Origin: Treponema sp.
GTDB lineage: Bacteria > Spirochaetota > Spirochaetia > Treponematales > Breznakiellaceae
Reading direction: 5' to 3'
DNA length: 54,484 nucleotides
Assembly (NCBI GenBank): GCA_031279635.1
Contig: JAITIC010000112.1
Span: 1 to 54,484, forward strand
Position numbers and translations under genes: made by a program. The notes under the pieces are model-generated. The model ran no database searches. It was not told the origin of the DNA and saw only the letters and a program-made list of their open reading frames with translations. This document shows, piece after piece, positions 40,589 through 48,476 of this stretch (its first letter is position 1; each line of letters starts with the position of its first letter).

Positions 40589-41775
40589 GATTCCTCCTCC
40601 GCGCGGCGGCGGAACCGGAGAATCAGGCTGTTGAGGATCAGAATAATCGAAAAAAGCACTACACCGATTGAAAAAAGCATTTCGCTGTGCCTGCCTGAGG
40701 CGTAGCCCATTTCCATGGCGATAGTGGACGTGAGGGTTCTTACACTTTGCAGAGGGCCGCGCACCAACTGGGGCGAATTCCCCGCCACAAGGATCACCGC
40801 CATGGTTTCGCCTACCGCGCGGGAAATGCCCAGAATAATCCCCGCTATTACCCCCGAACCGGCGTGCGGCAGTACTGCCCGCCAGACCGTCTGCATTTTG
40901 CTTGCCCCCAGTGAAAGACTCGCCTCCCGTACCGAAAGGGGGACAGCCCGCAGGGAAGTTTCGGCGATAGTGATCACTGTGGGCAGGATCATCAACGCCA
41001 GCACGACAACTGCCGAGAGCAGGGTGTTACCTGATGATATATGAAAAACGTTCTTTACCGCGGGGACTATCACCATAAGCCCGAAGAATCCGTAGACAAC
41101 CGAGGGGATTCCCGCCAGGAGTTCTATTCCGCTCCGTGCCAGCGAGGCCGGCATCGGCGGAAGAAATTCCGCCATGAAAAGGGCGCAGAGCAGGGCAATG
41201 GGAACTCCCAGCAAAACGGCGCCAAAACTCGCCAGCAGGGTTCCCGCGATCATGGGGAAAATGCCGAAGATCTTGAGCCGACTGGGCCGCCATTCAAGGC
41301 CGGTCAAAAATTTCCAAAAATCGTAAGGCGGTTCCGGGAGTATTATGTGGATCTTCCTGTCCAACACCGCGGCAGCGCCGGGCCAGCTTATGGTATACAC
41401 GTAACTTTCAGGATAAGTCACCTGTCCCCGCTCATTACGTACAAACACCAGTTTTTTTTCAGGGTCTTTTTCAACCGTATCAATGGCTATGTCCAAAATT
41501 TCCTCACCATCGCCGGATGGAAAACGAATAAAAACAGACGAAGTGTCTTTTGGCAGCTCAATAAAAGTAGAATGATTTTTATATACAGTCCCGTTAACCG
41601 TAAACTTGTCGAGCCGCTGAGCCGTCAGCCGTATGCCTTTGGCGGTGGGAATAAAGAACGGCATAGTCCCCTGGACAAACACAAACAGCAGTATGGCCCC
41701 CAATGCCAGCACGGAAAAGAGGGCCACAATACTGAAAAGATACTTAAAAAACCGGTCTACACGTTTACGGTTCAT
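40585..41775 (-). CDS. pstC: Phosphate ABC transporter permease PstC
   Basis: About 396 residues, longer than the usual 300-320. Between the first helix (about 13-36) and the next (about 165-190) lies an extra periplasmic section of about 120 residues with short beta-strands. The rest is standard: AGIPSVVYGFFGLMVI, the EAA loop VREASLSLGASKMQTVWRAVLPHAGSG (about 285-311 as a region) and GISRAVGETMAVILVAGN. ATG 41775 is chosen over a GTG one codon upstream; it starts 6 bp after the pstS stop. The insert is probably periplasmic, of unknown role. Confidence 0.95.
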   Translation of the reverse strand: MNRKRVDRFFKYLFSIVALFSVLALGAILLFVFVQGTMPFFIPTAKGIRLTAQRLDKFTVNGTVYKNHSTFIELPKDTSSVFIRFPSGDGEEILDIAIDTVEKDPEKKLVFVRNERGQVTYPESYVYTISWPGAAAVLDRKIHIILPEPPYDFWKFLTGLEWRPSRLKIFGIFPMIAGTLLASFGAVLLGVPIALLCALFMAEFLPPMPASLARSGIELLAGIPSVVYGFFGLMVIVPAVKNVFHISSGNTLLSAVVVLALMILPTVITIAETSLRAVPLSVREASLSLGASKMQTVWRAVLPHAGSGVIAGIILGISRAVGETMAVILVAGNSPQLVRGPLQSVRTLTSTIAMEMGYASGRHSEMLFSIGVVLFSIILILNSLILRFRRRAEEES

Positions 41776-41781
41776 CACCGT

Positions 41782-42609
41782 TTACTTCACCGGTATCCAG
41801 CTTGTCTTTACAATCGCCTGTCCCGCCGGACTCAATATCCAGTCGAGGAAAGCCCTGCTTTCGGGATGTACATTCCTCCCCGACAACACGATGAAAGGCC
41901 GGGCTATACTGTAGGAACCGTTCACCACATTGGCGGTGTTAGCCGGAACTCCTCCCACGGCGATGGATTTTACCGTGTTGTCCACGGAACCCAGGGATAT
42001 GTAACCAATGGCATCCTGGTTCTGGGCAATACCCGCCTTGATGGCGCCGGTGCTGGTGGATTCATTGGCCCCCTGAAGCAGTTTGCCCTGGAAGCCGACC
42101 AACTCCTCAAAAGCGCCCCTGGTACCCGAACCTTCCTCCCGGCTTACCACCGCAATTTTTCCCCTCTTGGCGCCGCCTGAAACCTGGCTCCAGTCTGTGA
42201 TTGCCCCGGTGTAGATGTCCCTGATCTGTTCGATGCTGAGATTTTCCACCGGATTGGCGTTATGCACAATTACCGCAATTCCGTCAATGGCGATGGTCTC
42301 CTCTGTAAGTCCTTTGCCCTGTTCCGCCGGAGTCAACTCCCTGCTGGACATGCCGATCTGGTAGAGCTCACCGGCGTTCTTGATCCCGTCACCGGAACCG
42401 GTACCGTTGATGTTGATCTTGATGTTGGGCCTGAGTTTTTGGTAATCGGCGGCGAACAGCTCCATCAAAGGCGTTACCGAGGTGGAACCGCCCACCTCAA
42501 TGGTGTAGGGCGCCTCTCCCTGATTTTGGTTGTTTGAATCCTTCGCGCCTCCGGCAAAAACCGAACAGAGGGCGGCGGACATCAAAACGGCGGCTAATCG
42601 AATTTTCAT
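41782..42609 (-). CDS. pstS: Phosphate-binding protein PstS
   Basis: About 275 residues. The signal peptide ends SVFAGGAKDS. Phosphate-binding words are VGGSTSVTPLMELFAADY (about 39-56), GTGSGDGIKNA (about 70-80), ISSRELT-like MSSREL, and REEGSGTRGAFEEL (about 158-171), which holds the Ser/Arg ligands. AAGGAG lies before ATG 42609. The open frame continues 25 codons upstream but that part is the leader. First gene of a seven-gene operon behind the repeats at 42699-42737. Confidence 0.96.
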   Translation of the reverse strand: MKIRLAAVLMSAALCSVFAGGAKDSNNQNQGEAPYTIEVGGSTSVTPLMELFAADYQKLRPNIKININGTGSGDGIKNAGELYQIGMSSRELTPAEQGKGLTEETIAIDGIAVIVHNANPVENLSIEQIRDIYTGAITDWSQVSGGAKRGKIAVVSREEGSGTRGAFEELVGFQGKLLQGANESTSTGAIKAGIAQNQDAIGYISLGSVDNTVKSIAVGGVPANTANVVNGSYSIARPFIVLSGRNVHPESRAFLDWILSPAGQAIVKTSWIPVK

Positions 42610-42698
42610 AATACATTCACTCCTTGTGCCGGACGCTAAACAAGCGCCCTGTTTAATTGGTCTTCGCGCGTGAAGACACATCAAACCTACCCCCTCTT

Positions 42699-42737
42699 TG
42701 TTAGGGGCGTGTGAACGTATTATTAGAATTTGGTTAA
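42699..42737 (-). promoter_or_regulatory. Pho box: four direct repeats at 11-bp spacing upstream of pstS
   Basis: On the minus strand four hexamers occur with exactly 5 bp between them: TTAACC (42737-42732), CTAATA (42726-42721), TTCACA (42715-42710) and CTAACA (42704-42699). The 11-bp period and TTMACA-like core fit PhoB/PhoP binding sites (E. coli Pho box repeats and Bacillus TTAACA repeats). The array ends about 90 bp before the pstS start, leaving room for a promoter. Confidence 0.7.
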
Positions 42738-42758
42738 ATGCGGGAATCTGCCGGTAGG

Positions 42759-43871
42759 CTACCGCTGTATCCTCGCCGATCCGCCTTTGGCGAACGCCTC
42801 AACCTGTTCCAGGCTGAACATGGAGATATCCCCCGGCACGGTGGTGACAAGCGCGCCGTGCGCCCAGCCCAACTGCAGGGCTTCCTGCGGGCTTTTGCCC
42901 GCAAGCAGGCCGTAAAACAGCCCCGCCGCGAAGCCGTCGCCGCCGCCCACGCGGTCATACACGTCCAGTTCGGCCGTGGGGGCCTGGTAGGTTTTGCCGT
43001 CCAGCCAAAGGACGGCACTCCAGGAATGGCGGTTAGTGGAATGGACCTCGCGCAGGGTGGTGGCCACGGCCTTGATGTTGGGGAAATCCCTTGTCACATT
43101 CTCAATCATGCCGAAAAAGGCGCCCGGATCGAGCTTGCCTTTGGCTTCCACATCCTGACCTTTGAGGCCCAGCCCTTTTTGCAAATCCTCCTCGTTGCCG
43201 ACCAGCACATCCACATAGCTTGCGATTTTGCGGAGCGTTTTGGCGGCCCCTTCGCTAGCTTGGGCGGCGCTCAGGCCCTGCTCCGCAGCGGCGACCGCCC
43301 AGAGCTTTGCCCGGTAGTTGAGGTCAAAGGACACCACCGCGCCGGCCTTTTTCGCGGCCTGCATCGCCTCGATTACCAGTTCCGAAGTGGTGGGGGAAAG
43401 GGCGCTGAAAATGCCGCCGGAATGGAACCACCGTACCCCCTTCCCGAAAATGGCGTCCCAGTCAAAGCTCCCCGGTTTAAGCCGCTGCGCCGCCTCGTTG
43501 GAACGGTTGTAGAACACCACCGGGGCGCGCACCCCCTGGCCCCGGTCGCTCCACACAATGGCCATATTGGGGCCGCGGACGCCGTCATGCTCAAAGCGCT
43601 GGTAGTAGGGCGTCACCCCGGCCTTTTGCACCGCGTATTCAATCCGCCGGCCGATGGGATAATTCACCATGGCGCTGGCGATGGCGGTACGCATGAGGAA
43701 ACAGGTGGACAGGTTGGTGGATACGTTGTATTCACCGCCGGATACATGGAGGAGGTACTCATTCGCCTCCGAAAAGGGAACAATCCCCGGATCAAGGCGG
43801 GTTACCAAAGCCCCCAGTGCCAACAAATCGTGAGCCGCGCCGGCGGCGGCCGGAATAGATAAAGGTGCCAT
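42759..43871 (-). CDS. PfkB-family sugar kinase, 2-keto-3-deoxygluconate-kinase-like
   Basis: 370 residues, ribokinase fold. The N-terminal GALVTRLDPG and VSGGEYNVSTNLS correspond to the substrate lid. FHSGGIFSALSP (about 150-161), VSFDLNYRAKLW (about 185-196) and VLVGNEEDL lie in the core, and DRVGGGDGFAAGL (about 312-324) is the DTxGAGD motif with the catalytic Asp. The pattern fits KDG kinases (KdgK), which feed keto-deoxy-gluconate-6-P into the Entner-Doudoroff aldolase. It could finish the uronate pathway begun at 308-10478. It stands alone. GAGG precedes the start. Confidence 0.85.
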   Translation of the reverse strand: MAPLSIPAAAGAAHDLLALGALVTRLDPGIVPFSEANEYLLHVSGGEYNVSTNLSTCFLMRTAIASAMVNYPIGRRIEYAVQKAGVTPYYQRFEHDGVRGPNMAIVWSDRGQGVRAPVVFYNRSNEAAQRLKPGSFDWDAIFGKGVRWFHSGGIFSALSPTTSELVIEAMQAAKKAGAVVSFDLNYRAKLWAVAAAEQGLSAAQASEGAAKTLRKIASYVDVLVGNEEDLQKGLGLKGQDVEAKGKLDPGAFFGMIENVTRDFPNIKAVATTLREVHSTNRHSWSAVLWLDGKTYQAPTAELDVYDRVGGGDGFAAGLFYGLLAGKSPQEALQLGWAHGALVTTVPGDISMFSLEQVEAFAKGGSARIQR

Positions 43872-44005
43872 ACAAATACCTCATTATTGAAGATACGGGT
43901 GTTTTCAAAACCACTTTTGAAATCCCCTGAAAGCAGTATAGCAACCGGCAGGTTTTTGATAAAGGGGGCGAATTGCGCCACGTTAAATCTAACCATAGGT
44001 CGCAC

Positions 44006-44034
44006 TTGTATTCCCGAATAATCCGTTGTATCAT
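44006..44034 (+). promoter_or_regulatory. Promoter of the chaperone cassette
   Basis: TTGTAT (44006-44011), a 17-bp spacer and TATCAT (44029-44034). Transcription would start near 44041, only a few bases before the AGGGGG ribosome site and ATG 44049. An inverted repeat CCGAAT / ATTCGG (44013-44038) overlaps the -10 region and may be an operator. No CIRCE element is present. Confidence 0.5.
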
Positions 44035-44048
44035 TCGGAAGGGGGATT

Positions 44049-44618
44049 ATGCTGGATTTTGAGACGGAGCTCGAAAGGCTGCTTGCGCGTGAAAGCGCGC
44101 CCCTGCCCCACAGTGAATTGGCGGAACTTGCGGCGGCGGGACAGAATATGCTGACTGAGTTGCATAAAAAAAACACGGAATTGTCCCTGCAGGTCGAGGA
44201 AATATACGATCTCGTTAAAGAGGCGGACAGCGGAATCCTGCGGGAAGCACTCGACGATGAAAAAAGGAGGACGGGCCGCCTGGCCGCCGCCGTGGTTGCT
44301 CTGTGCGATCTTCTGGAACATTTTTGCGCCTACACGCGGCAAAGCGGCAGCGAAGACCTGGAACTTCAGGCGTGTCTGCTGTGGAAAAATGCAGCCGCCG
44401 TACTGGAAGGCTGCGGCATTACCCGCCTGGGGGAAGAAGGCCAGTACCTCGACCCGGAAATTCATACAGTGGAGTCCGCCGTCGCTTCCTCCCTTCCCCG
44501 CGAGTATGTGGTGCGGGTGCTACAGAGCGGCTACCGGTACCTGGGGAATGTGCTGCGCCGGGCCGCGGTTGTGGTCAGTACCGGGGCGGAATATCCTGAA
44601 AGGAAAGAAAATGAGTAG
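44049..44618 (+). CDS. Diverged GrpE-like nucleotide exchange factor
   Basis: 189 residues. The N-terminal half is helical with heptad-like spacing (about 30-80), followed by a compact C-terminal domain. The segment AAAVLEGCGITRLGEEGQ (about 115-132), then YLDPEIHTVESAV and GYRYLGNVLRRAAVVVSTG (about 160-178), matches in order the GrpE beta-domain ('G..FDPxxHxAV...GYxxxxRVLRPAxVxV'). GrpE releases ADP from Hsp70. Overall similarity is low, so a specialised partner for the HscC-like Hsp70 is likely. Its stop overlaps the Hsp70 start by 8 bp. AGGGGG lies 3-4 bp before the ATG. Confidence 0.7.
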   Translation: MLDFETELERLLARESAPLPHSELAELAAAGQNMLTELHKKNTELSLQVEEIYDLVKEADSGILREALDDEKRRTGRLAAAVVALCDLLEHFCAYTRQSGSEDLELQACLLWKNAAAVLEGCGITRLGEEGQYLDPEIHTVESAVASSLPREYVVRVLQSGYRYLGNVLRRAAVVVSTGAEYPERKENE

Positions 44619-46275
44619 AATTATAGGCATTGATCTGGGCACGTCCACTTCGGAAGCGGCCTGTATAGTGAACGGCGCGCCGAAGCTGATACCCAACACG
44701 CTGGGAAAATGTATCACGCCGTCGGTGGTACACATAGCCGAAGACGGCGGGATTCTCGTGGGCGAGAGCGCCGCCGAATACCTGTTCACCCGTCCGGATT
44801 GTACGTTTATGGAGGTCAAGCGCCTGACCGGAAGCGGCGAAATCCTCCGCGCCCACGGGAAGGAATATTCCCCGGAAGAAATACAAAGCATGCTGCTCAG
44901 GTATCTGGCCGGCTGCGCGGAAACCTGGTTGGGCGAAAAGATCAGCAGGGCCGTTATCACGGTACCTGCGTATTTTACCGACGCGCAGCGCCGGGCCACG
45001 GCAAAAGCCGGGGAGCTTGCCGCTCTGAATGTGGAACGTATTCTCAATGAACCCACGGCGGCGGCGCTGGATTACGGGCTCGCAAATCTCAAGGAATGTC
45101 GGAACGTGCTGGTCTACGATTTGGGGGGCGGCACTCTGGATGTGACAGTTCTTGAACTGTTTGAGGGCGTGATTGACGTAAAGGCCAGCCGGGGCAACAA
45201 TCATCTGGGCGGCAAGGATTTCGACGAAATTATCATGGCGGCGCTGGCGGACAGCGGGGGAGATGAACGCGCCCGCATGCGCCTGAAAAAAGCGGCGGAG
45301 GACTGTAAAATCGCCCTCAGTACGGGGGAAGCGTATCAGGTATCTTTGCCTTTTCTGTTAACCGCGAAAGACGGGAAGCCGATCTCGGTTGAAAAAACCG
45401 TAAGCCGCGCCGAATTCGAGGTATGGATACGGGAAAAAGTTGAATCCACGCGGGAGCCGATGCTGACGGCCCTTTCCGACGCGGGACTTTCCCCGGCGGA
45501 TATGGACGTCATCCTGCTGGTGGGTGGTTCCACCCGGATTCCCTGCGTGCGAAGGCTTGTAGAGGAAAGCATGTCCGCGGCGTCCCAGTCGCTGGTAGAC
45601 CCGGATTTGACCGTCGCCCGGGGCGCGGCAATTCAGGCGGGCCTGCTTGAAGGCAGCATTGCGGATGGAGACCTGGTGCTGACGGATGTCTGTCCCTACA
45701 CTTTGGGAATCGCCTCCATGCACGAGGGCCTTTATGACGACCGGCTGTTATTCGACCCCATCATCCTCCGGAATACCACTATTCCCGCTGAAAAATCAAA
45801 ACTCTATCATCCCTTCACGGATTTCCAGACAAGCGTGACAATTGAGGCCTATCAGGGAGATTCCTCCGACATTGAAGACAACGAAAAACTCGGCGAGGTA
45901 CATCTCACCGGTATTCCTCCCGCCAGGCGGGGCAAAGAGCCGATAGAGGTGGTCTTTGCCTATGACATAAACGGCATTTTGCAGGTAAAGGCCAGCGTCG
46001 TTTCCACAGGCAAAAACATTTCCGCCGACATCAATACCACCGGCGTAAAACCCAGGCCGGCTCTCGATCTGACAAAATGGGAGTCGGCGAACGGGGCAAG
46101 GCAGTACCGTCCGGCGATCCGCAAAGCGGAAAAAAAGATCGCCGAAGGGTATGACGAAAACGGCGACCTACAAATTGTAGTCAGGAGAATTAAGGAGGCC
46201 CTGTTATTGGAGAAGGGACAGCAGGCCGCAAGCCTCCGCAATGATCTGCTTGAATTGCTGGAATTGATGAAATGA
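44611..46275 (+). CDS. hscC: HscC-type Hsp70 chaperone
   Basis: 554 residues, shorter than DnaK (about 610-640) and close to E. coli HscC (556). The nucleotide-binding domain has IIGIDLGTSTSEAA (phosphate 1), VITVPAYFTDAQRRAT, ILNEPTAAALDYGL, VYDLGGGTLDVTVL (phosphate 2) and LLVGGSTRIPCV (adenosine). The inter-domain linker is VLTDVCPYTLGIAS. The substrate-binding domain has RNTTIPAEKS, VTIEAYQGD and FAYDINGILQVKA; the helical lid is short and there is no EEVD-like tail. VCPYTLG and AYDINGIL follow HscC wording rather than DnaK. ATG 44611 is preceded by AGGAAAG. It overlaps the genes on both sides. Confidence 0.93.
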   Translation: MSRIIGIDLGTSTSEAACIVNGAPKLIPNTLGKCITPSVVHIAEDGGILVGESAAEYLFTRPDCTFMEVKRLTGSGEILRAHGKEYSPEEIQSMLLRYLAGCAETWLGEKISRAVITVPAYFTDAQRRATAKAGELAALNVERILNEPTAAALDYGLANLKECRNVLVYDLGGGTLDVTVLELFEGVIDVKASRGNNHLGGKDFDEIIMAALADSGGDERARMRLKKAAEDCKIALSTGEAYQVSLPFLLTAKDGKPISVEKTVSRAEFEVWIREKVESTREPMLTALSDAGLSPADMDVILLVGGSTRIPCVRRLVEESMSAASQSLVDPDLTVARGAAIQAGLLEGSIADGDLVLTDVCPYTLGIASMHEGLYDDRLLFDPIILRNTTIPAEKSKLYHPFTDFQTSVTIEAYQGDSSDIEDNEKLGEVHLTGIPPARRGKEPIEVVFAYDINGILQVKASVVSTGKNISADINTTGVKPRPALDLTKWESANGARQYRPAIRKAEKKIAEGYDENGDLQIVVRRIKEALLLEKGQQAASLRNDLLELLELMK

Positions 46276-46727
46276 ACGCCTGCCTTGCCGCTCGTTACTA
46301 CCGGCTGGCGCTCCGCTCGGCACGGGAACGGGATATAAGCGGCGCGGCGCGCTACGCGCAATACGCCTGCGTCCTCGACGGGCAGCACGGGGACGCGGCC
46401 TTTCTGCTGGAACTGTGCCTGCGCGGGCTGGGCCGGCCGCTTTCCCCCGCGCCGGAAAGCGGCGGCGGAGATGACGGCCTGGATCAGGTACGCGCCCTTG
46501 CCCGCCGGAAAAAGTGGCGCGAGGCCGCCCGCGCCGCCTGTGCCGTTCCGGGGAAAAGCGTGCGGGTTTTGAACATACGGGGCTGCCTTTTTGCCCTCGC
46601 AAAGCGTCCCCGCGAGGCAGCGGAGAGTTTCGCCCGGGCGCTGGCAAAGGACCGGGGCAGCCGTCTTGCGGCGGAGGGTTTTGCGGAAACATTCCGGCCG
46701 CGTAAAAAATTTTGGGAAATATGGTAA
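46272..46727 (+). CDS. Small TPR-like helical protein of the chaperone cassette
   Basis: 151 residues, Ala/Arg-rich and helical. Two stretches read like tetratricopeptide repeats: [28 protein letters not shown] (about 9-36, as a region) and [29 protein letters not shown] (about 98-126, as a region). There is no signal peptide. The start overlaps the Hsp70 stop (ATGA), and the end overlaps the J-like gene by 7 bp, so it is made with them. It may bind the Hsp70 or its client. No family recognised. Confidence 0.6.
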   Translation: MNACLAARYYRLALRSARERDISGAARYAQYACVLDGQHGDAAFLLELCLRGLGRPLSPAPESGGGDDGLDQVRALARRKKWREAARAACAVPGKSVRVLNIRGCLFALAKRPREAAESFARALAKDRGSRLAAEGFAETFRPRKKFWEIW

Positions 46728-48079
46728 CAAATCATTACGACCTGCTGGGAATCGAACAGACAGCCGGCCCGCAGGAAATAAAGCGCGCCTATTTCACGCT
46801 GGTGCGGCAATACCCGCCAGAGCGCTTTCCCGAAGAGTTTAAGCGGCTGCGCACCGCATACGAAACGCTTTCCGACGAGCAAAGGCGCGCCGCATACGAT
46901 AAAAACGGCCTCCTGCCGGAGGATATTGCCCTGCTGGTGCAGGAGGCCCGCAACGCCTGTCTTCACGGCAAATATTCCCAGGCGTTGAAACTGTACCGCG
47001 CCATTCTTAACCGCCATCCCGCCCTGGCCATGATCATGAAAGAATATGCCATGACGCTGGAAAAGACAGGCAAAAAGAAAGAAGCCATGAAAACCAGGGA
47101 GGCCCTCTGCGAACTGGCCCCGGACAATGCCGAATACACGTATGATCTTGCCTGGGCCTATGAAAAACGCGGCTGGGACCGGAAGGCGCTTGCCCGGTAT
47201 AAGCGGACGCTGGAAATTGACGGCGGCAGCGCCGCCTCCTGGTCCGCGATTATTGACTATCACATAAAAGCCAGGAAATGGGAGGAGGCAAGGAAGGTTT
47301 GCGCCGAGGCGATAGAAGTGGTGAAGGAGAAAGACAGCGGGACGCTCTACCTGTATAGCCAGGCCTTTTCCCTTGAGCCGACCACAGCCTCCGCCGAAGA
47401 TCATCTTAAAAACATAGTCCGTCTGATGCGTAGCGGCCGCCAGGAAATACTGAACGAAGGTGAAATGGCCGTTTCACACCTGCTGAATTTCTGTTTGACC
47501 GCAATGCCGGATGAAATGCGTTTTTTTCCCTATATAGAGCAAATGATGGAACTGCTGCCTCATGCGCGGAAAGGACTGGATGAACCATTCAGGGAGGCGA
47601 AGAGCAGGTATGACATTGAAAACCTTGACAAAGACGGCTTTTCCGACATTTTTCATGATCTGCTATGGATACAGCTAGGGGGGTATGACATTGACGAAGA
47701 CGCCAAAGATGATGATCATGAATCGGCGAAGAATAATAAAATCGCCATGGAATGTATTATTCTGGATGAGCGAAAGACCTACTTTCCCCAGCTTTTACGC
47801 CTGAAAAAAGAGTATCCTCACCTGTATGAGCTGCACCGCACTTTTTTTGACGAGGCGCTCAGCGCCTCCAATCCTGAAAAAATGCTGCGGCAGCGGACAA
47901 AAATCCTTTCCAAACACAATCTTAGTTTCGCCGGCAGTCAGGATGTCGGGGGATACGGGGACGAAGAAGACTTTCCGGAGCCGGTACAAACAGTGCGCCG
48001 CGAACAGCCCAAAGTGGGGCGCAACGATCCCTGCCCCTGCGGCAGCGGGAAAAAGTATAAAAAATGCTGCGGGGCCTGA
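46721..48079 (+). CDS. J-domain-like/TPR/SEC-C protein lacking HPD
   Basis: 452 residues from ATG 46721. Residues 1-70 follow a J domain ([20 protein letters not shown]...[21 protein letters not shown]), but the HPD tripeptide that stimulates Hsp70 ATPase is replaced: the loop reads [10 protein letters not shown]. Residues about 80-220 form helical TPR-like repeats ([39 protein letters not shown]). The last 20 residues, [17 protein letters not shown], are a SEC-C zinc motif as at the SecA tail. It probably links the Hsp70 to ribosomes, SecB-like factors or clients. Convergent with argH; hairpins follow. Confidence 0.85.
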   Translation: MVTNHYDLLGIEQTAGPQEIKRAYFTLVRQYPPERFPEEFKRLRTAYETLSDEQRRAAYDKNGLLPEDIALLVQEARNACLHGKYSQALKLYRAILNRHPALAMIMKEYAMTLEKTGKKKEAMKTREALCELAPDNAEYTYDLAWAYEKRGWDRKALARYKRTLEIDGGSAASWSAIIDYHIKARKWEEARKVCAEAIEVVKEKDSGTLYLYSQAFSLEPTTASAEDHLKNIVRLMRSGRQEILNEGEMAVSHLLNFCLTAMPDEMRFFPYIEQMMELLPHARKGLDEPFREAKSRYDIENLDKDGFSDIFHDLLWIQLGGYDIDEDAKDDDHESAKNNKIAMECIILDERKTYFPQLLRLKKEYPHLYELHRTFFDEALSASNPEKMLRQRTKILSKHNLSFAGSQDVGGYGDEEDFPEPVQTVRREQPKVGRNDPCPCGSGKKYKKCCGA

Positions 48080-48173
48080 TTAGGTTCATCTGATGGAAAA
48101 CTTCAACAATCCAGCGGCGGGCCGTATAGGTACCATCATTCTTTTTCTCCGTATGTTCCTCTCCCCGACTTTT

Positions 48174-48366
48174 GATTCGAAAGTCTGGTTTAATACCCCG
48201 GAGCTCTGCTCCGGCTCAAATGACGCAGCGCTTACAAAAATTTGGTATTAAACCTAAGAACCCGCTTGCGCGGGGGAGGGTATAATAAACTTCCTATCGA
48301 CCGAGCCTCCGATCGAACTAATGCAGCGCTTAAGATACCGCGGAGCTTGCCCCGCGGAGGCTCATT
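48174..48366 (+). repeat. Intergenic repeats A (copy 3) and B (copy 2), fullest copy
   Basis: A: TTCGAAAGTCTGGTTTA to GGTATTAAACC, with perfect 11-bp terminal inverted repeats (GGTTTAATACC / GGTATTAAACC) and an inner CCGGAGC/GCTCCGG stem. Then AAGAACCCGCTTGCGCGGG (also in copy 1 only). B: AATAAACTTCCTATCGA to CGCGGAGGCTCA. This copy combines parts that are separately missing in copies 1 and 2. It fills most of the 397-bp gap between the J-like gene and argH. Confidence 0.75.
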
Positions 48367-48377
48367 AAAATTGGTAA

Positions 48378-48416
48378 GGGGATGTCCAGGAAGCAACAAA
48401 CTTCTTGGACATCCCC
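48378..48416. terminator. 16-bp hairpin between convergent genes
   Basis: GGGGATGTCCAGGAAG and CTTCTTGGACATCCCC pair with one wobble around CAACAAA. Likely terminator for the chaperone cassette or argH. Confidence 0.6.
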
Positions 48417-48431
48417 AGGCTCATTGGAAGG

Positions 48432-48455
48432 TTCTCCCCAATTGTTTGGGGAGAA
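48432..48455. terminator. 8-bp hairpin near the argH stop
   Basis: TTCTCCCC-N8-GGGGAGAA, a perfect stem, 22 bp beyond the argH stop codon (48477, leftward). Probable argH terminator. Confidence 0.55.
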
Positions 48456-48476
48456 GCTCTTAATCAATATCCCGCT

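Noticed and set aside
41041-42180. 379-residue rightward frame opposite pstC/pstS
   Set aside because: Antisense to two well-conserved genes; composition typical of a shadow.
42610-42684. 25-residue extension of PstS
   Set aside because: It would put residues before a normal signal peptide. ATG 42609 has AAGGAG.
44012-44040. CIRCE or heat-shock operator before the chaperone cassette
   Set aside because: The inverted repeat CCGAAT/ATTCGG does not match the CIRCE half-sites TTAGCACTC/GAGTGCTAA.
44257-44610. 118-residue extension of the Hsp70 gene
   Set aside because: It overlaps the GrpE-like gene in another frame, is rich in Trp/Cys/Pro typical of a shadow frame, and MSRIIGIDLGT starts at 44611 with a ribosome site.
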